Counted from the first letter of the stretch, positions 26,451 through 36,060 are shown. The stretch: 64,000 nt of DNA from Duganella levis (GCF_009857605.1 NZ_WWCT01000013.1:1-64000), one strand, 5' to 3'. Notes: generated from the letters alone by a model not told the origin. Translations and numbers: made by a program.

Positions 26451-27110
26451 ATGCTGACAAAAATACTTGATCATCTGGAGGAGTGGATCATCACCCTGCT
26501 GATGGGCGGGGCGACGTTGCTGATCTTCCTGTCCGTGGTGCACCGCTACGGCACCGGCCTGTCGATTCCCTACGTCCAGGACTACCTGCTGTCGCTGCAC
26601 TTCGAGTGGGCGCAGGAACTGTCCATCATCATGTTTGTGTGGATGGCCAAGTTCGGTGCCGCCTATGGCGTGCGCAAGGGCGTGCACGTCGGCGTCGACG
26701 TGCTGGTCAACCGCATGCCGACCGAATGGCGCCGCTTCATCGTGCTGCTGGCCCTGGGCTGCGGCATGCTGTTTACCGGCATCGTCGGCACCCTGGGCCT
26801 GACCTTCGTCTGGGACAACGGCCTGCACCACGCCGCCTTCACCCTGCTGGGCCTGGACGTGACCGATGTGCCGGAAGGCCCGACCACGCCGGACCTGGAA
26901 TGGCCGACCTGGTTCATCTACTCCGCCGTGCCGCTGGGTTCCTACCTGATGTGCTTCCGCTTCATCCAGGTGGCTTACACCTACCTGGTGCATGGCGAAC
27001 TGCCGCACCATGACGAATCCCACGTCGAAGGCCTGGACGACGCCGACGACGATGAGCTGTTCGCCGCCGCCCCGCCCCATCCACAACCAGCCCACGGAGG
27101 TGCACGATGA
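26451..27110 (+). CDS. dctQ: TRAP transporter small membrane subunit DctQ
   Basis: A 219-residue inner membrane protein with four hydrophobic segments and the DctQ hallmark WAQELSIIMFVWMAKFGAAYGVRKG. With DctM and the periplasmic binder DctP it imports a carboxylate using the sodium or proton gradient. The Asp/Glu/His-rich tail of about 40 residues is longer than usual. It overlaps dctM by 4 bp (ATGA). Confidence 0.92.
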   Translation: MLTKILDHLEEWIITLLMGGATLLIFLSVVHRYGTGLSIPYVQDYLLSLHFEWAQELSIIMFVWMAKFGAAYGVRKGVHVGVDVLVNRMPTEWRRFIVLLALGCGMLFTGIVGTLGLTFVWDNGLHHAAFTLLGLDVTDVPEGPTTPDLEWPTWFIYSAVPLGSYLMCFRFIQVAYTYLVHGELPHHDESHVEGLDDADDDELFAAAPPHPQPAHGGAR

Positions 27111-28498
27111 GCGGCGCCGTAGCCATGCAGGGCGTCCAGCCCTGGACCAAAAAGAAGGCCAGCACCATCCTGGCCGTGATCGCCGGCATTCTGCTGGCAG
27201 TGTGCATCATGGGCGGCAAGGTCGGCATCGTGTTCGCGCTGCTGATCCTGCTAATGCTGACCGGCATCCCGGTCTCCATCGCGCTCGGCCTGACCGTGCT
27301 GATGTTTATGTACCTGCTGACCCAGGTGCCGGTGGAAGCGGTGGCGCTGAAGCTGTTCAGCGGCATCGAGAAGTTCGAGATCATGGCCATCCCGCTATTT
27401 ATCCTGGCCGGTAACTTCCTGACCCACGGCGGCGTCGCCAAGCGCATGATCGCCTTTGCCACCAGCCTGATCGGCCACTGGCACGGCGGCCTGGCGCTGG
27501 CCGGCATCATCGCCTGCGCCATGTTTGCGCTGGTGTGCGGCTCGTCGGTGGCGACGGTGGTGGCGATCGGTTCCATCATCCTGCCGGCCATGGTCAAGCA
27601 GGGTTATCCGAAAGCCTTCGGCGCCGGCGTCATCATTACCGCCGGTTCGCTCGGCATACTGATGCTGCCGTCGATTCCGAAAGTGATCTACGCCATCTCG
27701 ACCAACACCTCGATCGGCGCGCTGTTCCTGGCCGGCCTGTTCCCCGGCATTTTGCTGACCGTGATGTTGTGCGGCACCACCTGGGTGCTGGCCAAGAAAA
27801 ACAACTACCCGCGCATGCGCAAGGCCAGCTGGAAACAGCGCTGGACCGCCTTCCGCAAGAGCGTGTGGGGCCTGATGCTGGTGGTGATCATCATTGGCGG
27901 CATCACCAAGGGCATCTTCACGCCGACCGAAGCGGCGGCGATGAGCGCGGTGTATGCGTTCCTGATTTCGGTATTCGTCTACAAGGACATGCCGCTGTCG
28001 AAAACGCCGGAGGTGCTGAAGAAGTCGGCGGCGCTGAGCGCGATGCTGCTGTACATCATCACCAACGCCGTGCTGTTCTCCTTCCTGATGGCGCACGAGA
28101 ATATTCCGCAAGCGATGGCGGACTGGATTCTGGCCAAGGACCTGGGTCAGGCCGGCTTCCTGTTCTTCACCAACATCCTGCTGCTGTTGGCCGGTAACGT
28201 GATGGAGCCGTCGTCGATCATCCTGGTGATGGCGCCGATCCTGCACCCTGCCGCGATCCGTCTGGGGATTGATGCGGTTCACTTCGGCATCATGATCGAT
28301 GCGAACATGGAAGTGGGCCTGTGCCATCCACCGGTGGGCCTCAACCTGTACGTGGCCAGCGGCATCTCGAAGATGAGCATCTCCGAGCTGACCGTGGCGG
28401 TCATGCCATGGCTGCTGACGATGCTGGTGTTCCTGGTGATTGTGACCTACTGGCCTGGATTGTCGCTGTGGCTGCCCAAGGCAATGGGACTGATGTAG
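27107..28498 (+). CDS. dctM: TRAP transporter large permease DctM
   Basis: A 463-residue permease with about twelve membrane segments. Seen family motifs include IPLFILAGNFLTHGGVAKRMI, CGSSVATVVAIGSI, MLPSIPKVIYAI and the late LGIDAVHFGIMIDANMEVGLCHPPVGLNLYV region. Elevator-type transport is known for the family. Its start overlaps dctQ (ATGA), and a terminator follows directly, so the mRNA is dctQM only; the binding protein is encoded on the opposite strand. Confidence 0.95.
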   Translation: MSGAVAMQGVQPWTKKKASTILAVIAGILLAVCIMGGKVGIVFALLILLMLTGIPVSIALGLTVLMFMYLLTQVPVEAVALKLFSGIEKFEIMAIPLFILAGNFLTHGGVAKRMIAFATSLIGHWHGGLALAGIIACAMFALVCGSSVATVVAIGSIILPAMVKQGYPKAFGAGVIITAGSLGILMLPSIPKVIYAISTNTSIGALFLAGLFPGILLTVMLCGTTWVLAKKNNYPRMRKASWKQRWTAFRKSVWGLMLVVIIIGGITKGIFTPTEAAAMSAVYAFLISVFVYKDMPLSKTPEVLKKSAALSAMLLYIITNAVLFSFLMAHENIPQAMADWILAKDLGQAGFLFFTNILLLLAGNVMEPSSIILVMAPILHPAAIRLGIDAVHFGIMIDANMEVGLCHPPVGLNLYVASGISKMSISELTVAVMPWLLTMLVFLVIVTYWPGLSLWLPKAMGLM

Positions 28499-28508
28499 AA
28501 ATGAGAAA

Positions 28509-28531
28509 GGAGGCCTAGGCCTCCCTTTTTT
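28509..28531 (+). terminator. Intrinsic terminator after dctM
   Basis: GGAGGC and GCCTCC close a CTAG loop (the whole is the palindrome GGAGGCCTAGGCCTCC) and are followed by CTTTTTT. It sits between the convergent dctM and dctP. Confidence 0.75.
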
Positions 28532-28532
28532 A

Positions 28533-29519
28533 TTACTTGGCTGCTTCCTTGTTAATCGCCGAAATCAGATCCTTGCCAATGCGGCCTTCCATCTGCTGCT
28601 GCACCGGCAGCAGCGCCTTGCGCCAGTCAGCCTGCTCTTTCACGCTGAGGGTGTAGATCTCGGTCTTGCCGGCCTTCTTGATCGCGTCCAGCGCCAGATC
28701 GTTGTCGCGTTGTGCGATGGCTTTCTCGAAGGTGGTCGCGTCCTTCATCGCCTTATCCAGCGCGGCGCGGATATCCGGCGGCAGACCGTCCCAGAACTTC
28801 TTGTTGACGATCACCGCATAGCCCAGGTAACCGTGGTTCGACACCGTCACATACTTCTGCACCTCGTGCATCTTCTGCGTGTACATATTCGACGGCGGAT
28901 TCTCGGTGCCATCCACCACGCCGGTTTGCAGCGCCTGGTACACCTCGGAGAACGCCAGCACCTGCGGATTGGCGCCCAGCGCGCGCATCTGCGCGTCCAG
29001 CACCTTGGACGACTGGATGCGCATCTTCAGACCTTTGAAGTCGCTCGGATTGCGCAGCGGCTTATTGGCCGACATCACCTTGAAGCCGTTATCCCAGAAC
29101 GCCAGGCCGGTAATGCCCTTCGGTTCCAGCTTCTTCAGCAGCGACTTGCCGATTTCTCCTTCGGTCACGTTGTACAGCGCCGTCTTCGACGGGAAGATGT
29201 ACGGCAGGTCGAACGCCTCAAACTCCTTCACGCCCAGCGGGCCGAATTTGGCCAGCGACGGCGCCAGCATCTGCACCGCGCCCAGTTGCAGCGCCTCCAG
29301 CTCTTCCTTGTCCTTGTACAGCTGACTGTTCGGATACACCTCGATCTTCACGCGGCCGTTGGTGGCCTTTTCGGCCAGCTGCTTGAAACGCTCTGCGGCC
29401 TGGCCTTTCGGCGTATCGGTCGCCACCACGTGGCTGAATTTGATGACGATAGGCGCCTGGGCGTACGCGTTGAAGCTCAGGGCCGCGCTCAGGACGAGCA
29501 GGACGGGTTTCAGTTTCAT
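28533..29519 (-). CDS. dctP: TRAP transporter substrate-binding protein DctP
   Basis: The 328-residue periplasmic protein has a signal peptide (MKLKPVLLVLSAALSFNAYAQA) and the DctP pattern: IVIKFSHVVATDTPKGQAAERF, the ligand-carboxylate arginine in KGLKMRIQSSKV, and FSEVYQALQTGVVDGTENP. The set is typical for C4-dicarboxylates such as succinate, malate or fumarate. It is encoded convergently to dctQM, an uncommon split; its upstream region is shared with the sensor gene dctS. Confidence 0.93.
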   Translation of the reverse strand: MKLKPVLLVLSAALSFNAYAQAPIVIKFSHVVATDTPKGQAAERFKQLAEKATNGRVKIEVYPNSQLYKDKEELEALQLGAVQMLAPSLAKFGPLGVKEFEAFDLPYIFPSKTALYNVTEGEIGKSLLKKLEPKGITGLAFWDNGFKVMSANKPLRNPSDFKGLKMRIQSSKVLDAQMRALGANPQVLAFSEVYQALQTGVVDGTENPPSNMYTQKMHEVQKYVTVSNHGYLGYAVIVNKKFWDGLPPDIRAALDKAMKDATTFEKAIAQRDNDLALDAIKKAGKTEIYTLSVKEQADWRKALLPVQQQMEGRIGKDLISAINKEAAK

Positions 29520-29648
29520 GAAGTCTCCTGGTGGGTTTAAAGTTACACTATTGTTCTATTCTGACCGATTCTTATAAATAGCTGCAACACTGGCAAGTGT
29601 GGATAACCACAATGACCGCACAATCGTGACAAGCTACCCTGACCGCCC

Positions 29649-31667
29649 ATGACACCATCGCCCTCCACCGCCCCGGCCACGCGCCGCAGCCGCCACTCCA
29701 GCACCTCGCTGCGCTGGCTGCTGCCGATCGTGCTGGTGTTGTTTTTTCTGGCGATCCTGATCTGGCTGCCGTGGCAGGCGCGCCAGATGGAAAGCAACGA
29801 GCGCCAGGAACAGTTGATCGCGGATACCCTGTGGGTGGAACAAACCATCCGATTCCAGATGGGCCGCGACGAGGAAAGCCTGCGCAGCCTGGGCGTGGAA
29901 ATCTCCGCCGGCCATCTGTCGCCGAACGAACTGCACGAACGCATGGCGCGGCTGCTGAAGAATGGCCACGAACTGGTACGCGTAGTCTGGATCAAGCCAA
30001 ACGGCGAATTGGGCAGCAGCAGCGATCCCCTCGCCAATCCGGTCGAACTGACGCCCGCTTCCAAGGCCACCGCCGAGATCACGCGCAAGACCAAGCGGCC
30101 GATGTACACCCAGCCGGAGGCGCAGTCGCATGTGTCGTCGGCGGCGCCGTCGGCAGTGCTGATGGACTACCACGTGCCGCTGTTCCGTGGCGACGAGTAC
30201 CTGGGCGACCTGGTGGCCACTTATCAGACCGTGGCGCTGCTGGACGAAATGGTGCCGTGGTGGTTCGCGCAGGACAACCAGGTCACGCTGGTGGACCGCG
30301 ACGACAAAGTGCTGGCGCGGCGCGCAGCGGCCGGTCCGGGTCACGGCATCTACACCCACAAGCGCGCGCTGGATTTGCCCGGCGCCTCGGTCACGCTGGT
30401 GACCGACAGCGTCAAGAGCGAACCGCAACTGCTGCCCAACCTGCTGGTCGGCTCGGTGATCGTGCTGTCGCTTGGCCTGTTATGGAGCTTGCTGGCGTTG
30501 TGGGGCCACATCTCCAAACGGCTGGCGGCGGAAGGCGCGCTGCGGCAGCAGATGTCGTTCCGCACCGCGATGGAAAACTCGCTGGTGACCGGCCTGCGCG
30601 CGCGCGACCTGGAAGGCCGCATCACCTATGTGAATCCGGCCTTCTGCCAGATCGTCGGCTACCCGGCCGAGGAAATCGTCGGCAAGCTGCCGCCCATGCC
30701 TTACTGGGCGGAAGAAGCGATGTCCGAATACCAGGCGCGCTTTGCCTCGGTATTGGCGGGCAAAGTCACGCCGCAATTCGAAACCTTCTTCCAGCGTCCC
30801 AACGGAGAACGCGTGCCGGTCCTGGTGTTCGAAGCGCCGCTGGTGGACAACAACGGCAAGCAGACCGGCTGGATGGGCTCCATCCTCGACATCTCCGACC
30901 GCAAGCGCATCGAAGAAGTCAACCGCCAGCAGCAGGAAAAGCTGCAATCGTCGGCGCGTCTGGCCACCATGGGCGAAATCGCCTCGATGCTGGCGCATGA
31001 ACTGAACCAGCCGCTGGCCGCCATTTCCAGCTACACCACCGGTGCGCTGAATGTGTTGGACCGTGACGCGCCGGTCGACCGCAGCATTCTCAAGCCGGCG
31101 CTGGAACAGGCCAGCGCGCAGGCGCAACGGGCTGGCCAGATCATCCGCAGCGTGCACGAATTCGTCAAGAAGCGCGAACCGCTGCGGCAGGCGCTGGCCA
31201 TTCCGTCGCTGCTGGATGGCATCCGCGCGCTGATCGAGCTACAGGCGCGCCAGAGCTACGTCACCTTCCGCACCGAGATCCCGCCCGACCTGCCGCCGGT
31301 GCGTGCCGACCGCGTGATGATCGAACAGGTGCTGCTCAACCTGACCCGCAACGGCATCGAAGCCATGCAGCACATCCCGCCGCAGCGCCGCATCCTCAAT
31401 GTGGTGGCGGCCTACGACGCCGACACCGACAAAGTCAGCGTGGCCGTCATCGACCAGGGCCACGGCATCCCGGAGGACGTGGCGGCGCGGCTGTTCTCGC
31501 CGTTCTTCTCGACCAAGGCCGAAGGCATGGGCATGGGCCTCAACATCTGCCGGACTGCGATAGAATTCCACGGTGGAGCCTTGACGTTCCACGCCAACCC
31601 GCAAGGCGGGACTATATTTACGTTCGTGCTGCCGGCTGCGCCGGTCGCCACGACACAGGAGACATAA
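29649..31667 (+). CDS. dctS: Sensor histidine kinase DctS-like
   Basis: A 672-residue membrane kinase: first membrane segment near 24-43 (LLPIVLVLFFLAILIWLP), a periplasmic sensing domain of about 210 residues, a second segment near 265-285, a PAS domain (ITYVNPAFCQIVGYPAEEIVG), the H-box LAHELNQPLAAISS with the phospho-accepting histidine near 450, and an HATPase domain (LLNLTRNGIEAM, GHGIPED, GMGMGLNICRTAIE). Position next to TRAP genes and its partner regulator suggests dicarboxylate sensing (inference). Divergent from dctP. Confidence 0.92.
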   Translation: MTPSPSTAPATRRSRHSSTSLRWLLPIVLVLFFLAILIWLPWQARQMESNERQEQLIADTLWVEQTIRFQMGRDEESLRSLGVEISAGHLSPNELHERMARLLKNGHELVRVVWIKPNGELGSSSDPLANPVELTPASKATAEITRKTKRPMYTQPEAQSHVSSAAPSAVLMDYHVPLFRGDEYLGDLVATYQTVALLDEMVPWWFAQDNQVTLVDRDDKVLARRAAAGPGHGIYTHKRALDLPGASVTLVTDSVKSEPQLLPNLLVGSVIVLSLGLLWSLLALWGHISKRLAAEGALRQQMSFRTAMENSLVTGLRARDLEGRITYVNPAFCQIVGYPAEEIVGKLPPMPYWAEEAMSEYQARFASVLAGKVTPQFETFFQRPNGERVPVLVFEAPLVDNNGKQTGWMGSILDISDRKRIEEVNRQQQEKLQSSARLATMGEIASMLAHELNQPLAAISSYTTGALNVLDRDAPVDRSILKPALEQASAQAQRAGQIIRSVHEFVKKREPLRQALAIPSLLDGIRALIELQARQSYVTFRTEIPPDLPPVRADRVMIEQVLLNLTRNGIEAMQHIPPQRRILNVVAAYDADTDKVSVAVIDQGHGIPEDVAARLFSPFFSTKAEGMGMGLNICRTAIEFHGGALTFHANPQGGTIFTFVLPAAPVATTQET

Positions 31668-31672
31668 GAAAA

Positions 31673-32254
31673 ATGCTGCATATCGTCGACGATGAAGCGG
31701 TCGTGCGCGACGCACTGACCTGGCTGGCCACATCCCGGGCGATACCCGCGCGCGCCTACGAATCGGGGGCGCAGTTCCTGCAGCAGATTGGCGACTTCGA
31801 CGCCGCCGGCGACTGCGTGCTGCTCGACGTGCGCATGCCGGACATGAACGGCGTGGCGGTCTTCGACCAGCTGCTGACGCGCGGCCTGGCGCAGCGCATG
31901 CCGGTGATCTTCCTGACCGGCCACGGCGACGTGCCGATGGCGGTCGACACGCTGAAGCGCGGCGCCTTCGACTTCTTCGAAAAGCCCTTCAACGACAACC
32001 AGCTGATGGACCGCGTGCAGGAGGCGCTGGCCAACTCGCGCCGTGCCAGCGACACCGCCGCCGTCCACGCCCGCCTGGCCACGCTGTCGACGCGCGAGCG
32101 CGAAGTGCTGGACCTGATCCTGGCCGGCAAAATGAACAAGGTGGTGGCCGACCAACTGGGCATCAGCATGCGCACGGTGGAAGTCCACCGCGCGCACATC
32201 TTCGACAAGATGCAGGTCAAGACGGCTGTTGAACTGGCCGGCCTGCTCAAATAA
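31673..32254 (+). CDS. dctR: Response regulator DctR-like, FixJ family
   Basis: A 193-residue regulator with receiver domain (phospho-acceptor D52 in LLDVRMPDMNG, lysine in FFEKPF) and a LuxR-type helix-turn-helix (STREREVLDLILAGKMNKVVADQLGIS). It begins 5 bp after dctS. The expected targets are dctP and dctQM; no binding site could be defined. Confidence 0.93.
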   Translation: MLHIVDDEAVVRDALTWLATSRAIPARAYESGAQFLQQIGDFDAAGDCVLLDVRMPDMNGVAVFDQLLTRGLAQRMPVIFLTGHGDVPMAVDTLKRGAFDFFEKPFNDNQLMDRVQEALANSRRASDTAAVHARLATLSTREREVLDLILAGKMNKVVADQLGISMRTVEVHRAHIFDKMQVKTAVELAGLLK

Positions 32255-32287
32255 GCCCCGCTCACCGGCGCATCAGAATCCGGTGGT

Positions 32288-33208
32288 CTACATCTGGCGG
32301 CCATTCAGCAGATAGCCATGCATGCCGAGCCAGCGCACATAGCTATCGAACCAGCCGGTGCTGGTGGTGGTTTTCTGGTACATGCCGAAGCCGTGGCCGC
32401 CCTGCTCGAACAGGTGCAGCTCCACCGGCCGCCTGGCGTTGCGCCAGCTGTCCACCAGGCCGTAGCCGCTATTGCCGAAGAATGGATCGTCGGCCGCCAG
32501 GGCGATGAACAACGGCGGCGCATCAGCCGGCACGGCGACCGCCGTGATCGGTCCATAGATATTGCCGATGAAGGCCGGCTTGGCGTCCTGCCCGTGCAAC
32601 GTAGTGGCCATGGTCAGCATGGCGCCGGCCGAAAAGCCCAGCATGCCGATGCGCTGTGGATCGACATGCCATTCGCCGGCGCGCGCGCGTACCAGCGCAA
32701 AGGCGGCGCGGGCGTCGGCGATCTGCGGCGCGTAGGCAGCGGCGCCATCCGGCGGTGGCGGTGGCCGCTTGGCGGTGCCTGAAAACAGTTCCGCCATCGA
32801 GCGCTCGAAGCCTGCCATATCGGCCGGCGTCTGGTTCAGGCGGTACTTCAGCACGAAGGCCGCCACGCCCTTGTCGGCCAGCGCCTGCGCCACCTGCCAG
32901 CCCTCGTTTTCCATCGACAGCGTGCGGAAACCGCCGCCGGGAGCGACGATCACCGCCGCGCCGCTGCCCTTGCCTGCCGCCGGCAGGAACGGCGTCAGCG
33001 TGGCCACCGTAACGTTGCGGGCGAACACGCTGTTGTACTGGCTATGCCAGGATTCCTGCACCGTGGCGCCCGGTAGTGGGCCGGTGTTGAGGGTGATCTC
33101 GGCCGGCTGGGCCGGTGTGGCGATCGGTGTCATCTTGTCGTTCTGCGCCATGGCCGGCGACCCCAGCGCGTATGCCAGCGCCAGCGCTACACATCCAGCT
33201 TTGTTCAT
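32288..33208 (-). CDS. Secreted alpha/beta-hydrolase esterase
   Basis: A 306-residue protein with a signal peptide (cleavage near AMAQ at 18-21). The fold motifs are the oxyanion stretch VIVAPGGGF (87-94), the nucleophile S193 in GFSAG, acid D241 in AADDPFF and H272 in GGHGFGM. This resembles the acetyl-xylan/feruloyl-type carbohydrate esterases that cluster with glycosidases. It follows the GH3 gene by 14 bp in the same direction, so it probably removes acyl groups from the same glycan (inference). A proline-rich loop PPPPPD lies at 149-154. Confidence 0.88.
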   Translation of the reverse strand: MNKAGCVALALAYALGSPAMAQNDKMTPIATPAQPAEITLNTGPLPGATVQESWHSQYNSVFARNVTVATLTPFLPAAGKGSGAAVIVAPGGGFRTLSMENEGWQVAQALADKGVAAFVLKYRLNQTPADMAGFERSMAELFSGTAKRPPPPPDGAAAYAPQIADARAAFALVRARAGEWHVDPQRIGMLGFSAGAMLTMATTLHGQDAKPAFIGNIYGPITAVAVPADAPPLFIALAADDPFFGNSGYGLVDSWRNARRPVELHLFEQGGHGFGMYQKTTTSTGWFDSYVRWLGMHGYLLNGRQM

Positions 33209-33222
33209 TTCGTCTCCTTTTT

Positions 33223-35883
33223 TTATAGTTCCAATCCCACTGTGTGGCTCAACACGATGGGCGTCTGCTGCCCTGCCACGCCTGTGCCCGGTTGTCCGGA
33301 ACCCACGCTGAGCTGGTACTGCCCTTGCATCAGTTGCCGCGTGCCGTCGCGCGTGACAAAACTCAGGTCGCGCGGCGTCAAACGGAAGCTGACCTGGCGG
33401 CTCTCGCCCGCTTTCAGCGTCACGCGCTGGAAGCCACGCAGCGCCAGCCGTGGCGCGCCGTCGAAAGCCGGCGGCGTCAGATACAGCTGCGCCACCTCGT
33501 CGCCGTCGCGGCCGCCGGTATTGGTGATTTGGGTGGTGACGATGACGCCGTTTTCCGGCGCGCCATCCACCGGCTCCACTTGCAACGGCGCGTAGCTGAA
33601 GCTGGTGTAGCTGAGACCGGCGCCAAAGGCGTACACCGGCGTGCCGTTGTAATAGCGATAGGTGCGGCCCTGCATGCGGTAGTCGTCAAACGGCGGCAGG
33701 TCGGCCAGGCTGCGGTAGAAGGTCAGCGGCAGGCGGCCGCCCGGGTCGGCGCGGCCGGTCAGCACGTCGGCAATCGCCAGCCCGCCAGACTGTCCGGGGT
33801 ACCAGGCTTCCAGGATGGCGGCGGCGTTGTCCTTGGCCCATGACAGATCAAGCGCACTGCCGTTCATCAGCACCACCACCAGCGGCTTGCCGAGCGCCTT
33901 GGCGCGTTCCAGCAATTGCCGCTGTTCGGCCGGCAGGTCGAGCGAGGTCTTGTCGCCGCCGGAAAAGCCTTCGACCTTGATCGCCATTTCCTCGCCTTCC
34001 AGATCCGAGGTCAGGCCGACCACGGCGACGATGACGTCAGCGTCCGCCGCGGCGCGTTGCAGGTCGGCGTCGGCGTCGCTGGAAATGCGCTTCCAGAACA
34101 GGCCGGGCACGCCGGTACTGCCGGTCTCCGCCGTGAAGTGCAGCGGATAGCGCTGGCCCTTCTCCAGCTGCACCGTGTTCAGTTGCAGCGGCTCGCCCCA
34201 CTGCGAATACGCATTGGCTTCGACCACCGCCTTGCCGCCCACCTTCAGCGCGCCTTTGACGCCGCTGACGCCGAGGCGGTACAGCCCGGACTCCGGCACT
34301 GTCAGGTAACCGTCCCAGCTCACCTTGTGGTGATCGGCCACAGCCTTGAATTGCAGGCCCTGCGCTTCCAGACCCGGCTCGATGCGCGTCAACACCGGCT
34401 TGCTGTCGTACTGTTCGCCGTTGCGGTTGGTGTAGGTCACCCGCAAGCCGGGCTTGCCATCCGGCGTCAGCAGGGCCGACGTGGGCACGGGATCGCCATC
34501 GGTGATCGAGGCGCCGGCCGGCGCCAGCTTGATATGCGCCTGCGGCAGCACGCGGCGCAAGCCCTCCAGCACCGATACCGGCGGCGCCGATTGCGTCGAT
34601 GAGTAATTGCCGCGCAACACGCGGGTGGCGTCGGCCAGCGGTCCGATGACGGCCAGTTTCAGGCCCGACTTGAGCGGCAGTATGCCGTCGTTCTTCAGCA
34701 ACACCATGCTGCGGGTCGCGGCCTGCAACGCCAGCGCCTGGTGCGCGGGCGTGCCGATGGCGCTGACCGGCACCGTTGCGGCTTGGCGCTGCGGCAGGCC
34801 GGCCAGGTCGCCGGTGCGGTAGCGCGCCGAGAACAGCCGCACCAGCGCCTGGTCGATGTCGGCCATGTTGATCAGGCCGCGCTGCCAGGCTTCGCGGTAG
34901 CGCGCGCTCAGTCCCGGCGTTTCGCCCAAGGTCCTGGTGTTGCACTCGTTGTCGGTGCCGGCCTTGAGCGCCACCGCCACTGCCGCCGCCGGATCGGTGG
35001 CGTACTTGTGCTGTTCGGCGATGTCGGTGACGGCGTCGCAGTCGGACACCACATAGCCCTTGAAACCCCAGGCGCCGCGCAGATGCTGCTTCATCAGCAG
35101 TTCGCTGCCGCAGGCCGGCTGGCCGTTGATACGGTTGTAGGCGCACATGATGGAGCCGGCCTGGGCATCAACAATCGCGGCGCGGAAGGCCGGTAGGTAG
35201 GTGTCTTCCAGGTCGTGCGCCGAGACCGTCACGTCGGCCTTGTGGCGGGTCGATTCCGGTCCGCTATGCACGGCGAAGTGCTTGGGCGTGGCCACCACGT
35301 CCGGCAGCTCGGGATTGCTGCCCTGAATGCCGCGGATGAAGGCGACGCCCAGCGCCGCCGTCAGGTGCGGGTCTTCGCCATAGGTTTCCTGGCCGCGTCC
35401 CCAGCGCGGGTCGCGGAAGATGTTGATGTTGGGCGACCAGGTATCGAGGCCGGTGCCGATGCGGCCCAGGTGCCCGGTCTCGCGGCCCAGCGTGTGCAAG
35501 GCGCGCACTTCGGTGCTGATGGCGGAAGCCACCTGTTGCAGCAGCGGTGCGTCGAAGCTGGCGGCCAGCCCTATCGGTTCGGGAAAGTTGGTGGTCGGCA
35601 GCGGCCCCAGTGCGCCGTGCAGCGATTCGGTCCACCAGTTGTAGGCGGGGATGCCCAGACGCGGCACGGCCGGCGCCACATTCAGCAGCTGGTCGATCTT
35701 TTCGTCCATGGTCAGCTGCGCCACCACGCTGCGGGCACGGGCCTCGGCGTCGCTGCGCGCATCGGCGCCAAGCACCGTCAACGGGATAGCAGCGGCCAGC
35801 ACGAAAGCACGCGCGGCGCCCCGTACCATCCCGCTTTTCTTGTCTCCTGCATGACCCTGTTGGTGGGTCTTTTTGATCGCCAT
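33223..35883 (-). CDS. Glycoside hydrolase family 3 with PA14 insert
   Basis: An 886-residue exo-glycosidase, likely a beta-glucosidase or beta-xylosidase. The start at 35883 follows GGAGACTAAC. A signal sequence with an unusually long n-region (hydrophobic AFVLAAAIPLTVLG near 26-39) leads to the barrel domain with NWWTESLHG (82-90), KHFAVHSGPE and the nucleophile D281 in GYVVSDCDAV. A PA14-like insert (SWDGYLTVPESGLYRLGVSG) splits the second domain, and a fibronectin-like domain ends the protein. The NWW(T/S)E(S/A)LHG motif is shared with xylosidase-type members. A LacI-type palindrome lies just upstream. Confidence 0.92.
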   Translation of the reverse strand: MAIKKTHQQGHAGDKKSGMVRGAARAFVLAAAIPLTVLGADARSDAEARARSVVAQLTMDEKIDQLLNVAPAVPRLGIPAYNWWTESLHGALGPLPTTNFPEPIGLAASFDAPLLQQVASAISTEVRALHTLGRETGHLGRIGTGLDTWSPNINIFRDPRWGRGQETYGEDPHLTAALGVAFIRGIQGSNPELPDVVATPKHFAVHSGPESTRHKADVTVSAHDLEDTYLPAFRAAIVDAQAGSIMCAYNRINGQPACGSELLMKQHLRGAWGFKGYVVSDCDAVTDIAEQHKYATDPAAAVAVALKAGTDNECNTRTLGETPGLSARYREAWQRGLINMADIDQALVRLFSARYRTGDLAGLPQRQAATVPVSAIGTPAHQALALQAATRSMVLLKNDGILPLKSGLKLAVIGPLADATRVLRGNYSSTQSAPPVSVLEGLRRVLPQAHIKLAPAGASITDGDPVPTSALLTPDGKPGLRVTYTNRNGEQYDSKPVLTRIEPGLEAQGLQFKAVADHHKVSWDGYLTVPESGLYRLGVSGVKGALKVGGKAVVEANAYSQWGEPLQLNTVQLEKGQRYPLHFTAETGSTGVPGLFWKRISSDADADLQRAAADADVIVAVVGLTSDLEGEEMAIKVEGFSGGDKTSLDLPAEQRQLLERAKALGKPLVVVLMNGSALDLSWAKDNAAAILEAWYPGQSGGLAIADVLTGRADPGGRLPLTFYRSLADLPPFDDYRMQGRTYRYYNGTPVYAFGAGLSYTSFSYAPLQVEPVDGAPENGVIVTTQITNTGGRDGDEVAQLYLTPPAFDGAPRLALRGFQRVTLKAGESRQVSFRLTPRDLSFVTRDGTRQLMQGQYQLSVGSGQPGTGVAGQQTPIVLSHTVGLEL

Positions 35884-35910
35884 GTTAGTCTCCATGTTAG
35901 CGAAGTCGAA

Positions 35911-35928
35911 AATGTTTGCGGTAACATT
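35911..35928. promoter_or_regulatory. LacI-type operator candidate upstream of GH3
   Basis: AATGTTTGCGGTAACATT: 6-bp arms AATGTT/AACATT around a central CG. It lies 28-45 bp upstream of the GH3 start, where a sugar-responsive repressor would block transcription. No LacI-family gene is in the window. Confidence 0.45.
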
Positions 35929-36041
35929 TCTCGACGTGACCAATGTAATCTTTGCATTAGCAACAAACCAATAACTTTTTTTGCATCCTTCATACCGAAA
36001 TCGATATCAGCCGCAGTGCGTCATGCGAAAAATAATGCATA

Positions 36042-36060
36042 AGCACTTATGTGTTGTGCT
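36042..36060. promoter_or_regulatory. Candidate MarR operator
   Basis: AGCAC (36042-36046) and GTGCT (36056-36060) form an inverted repeat 9 bp apart, 12 bp upstream of the MarR start codon. MarR proteins usually repress their own operon through such sites. Confidence 0.45.
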
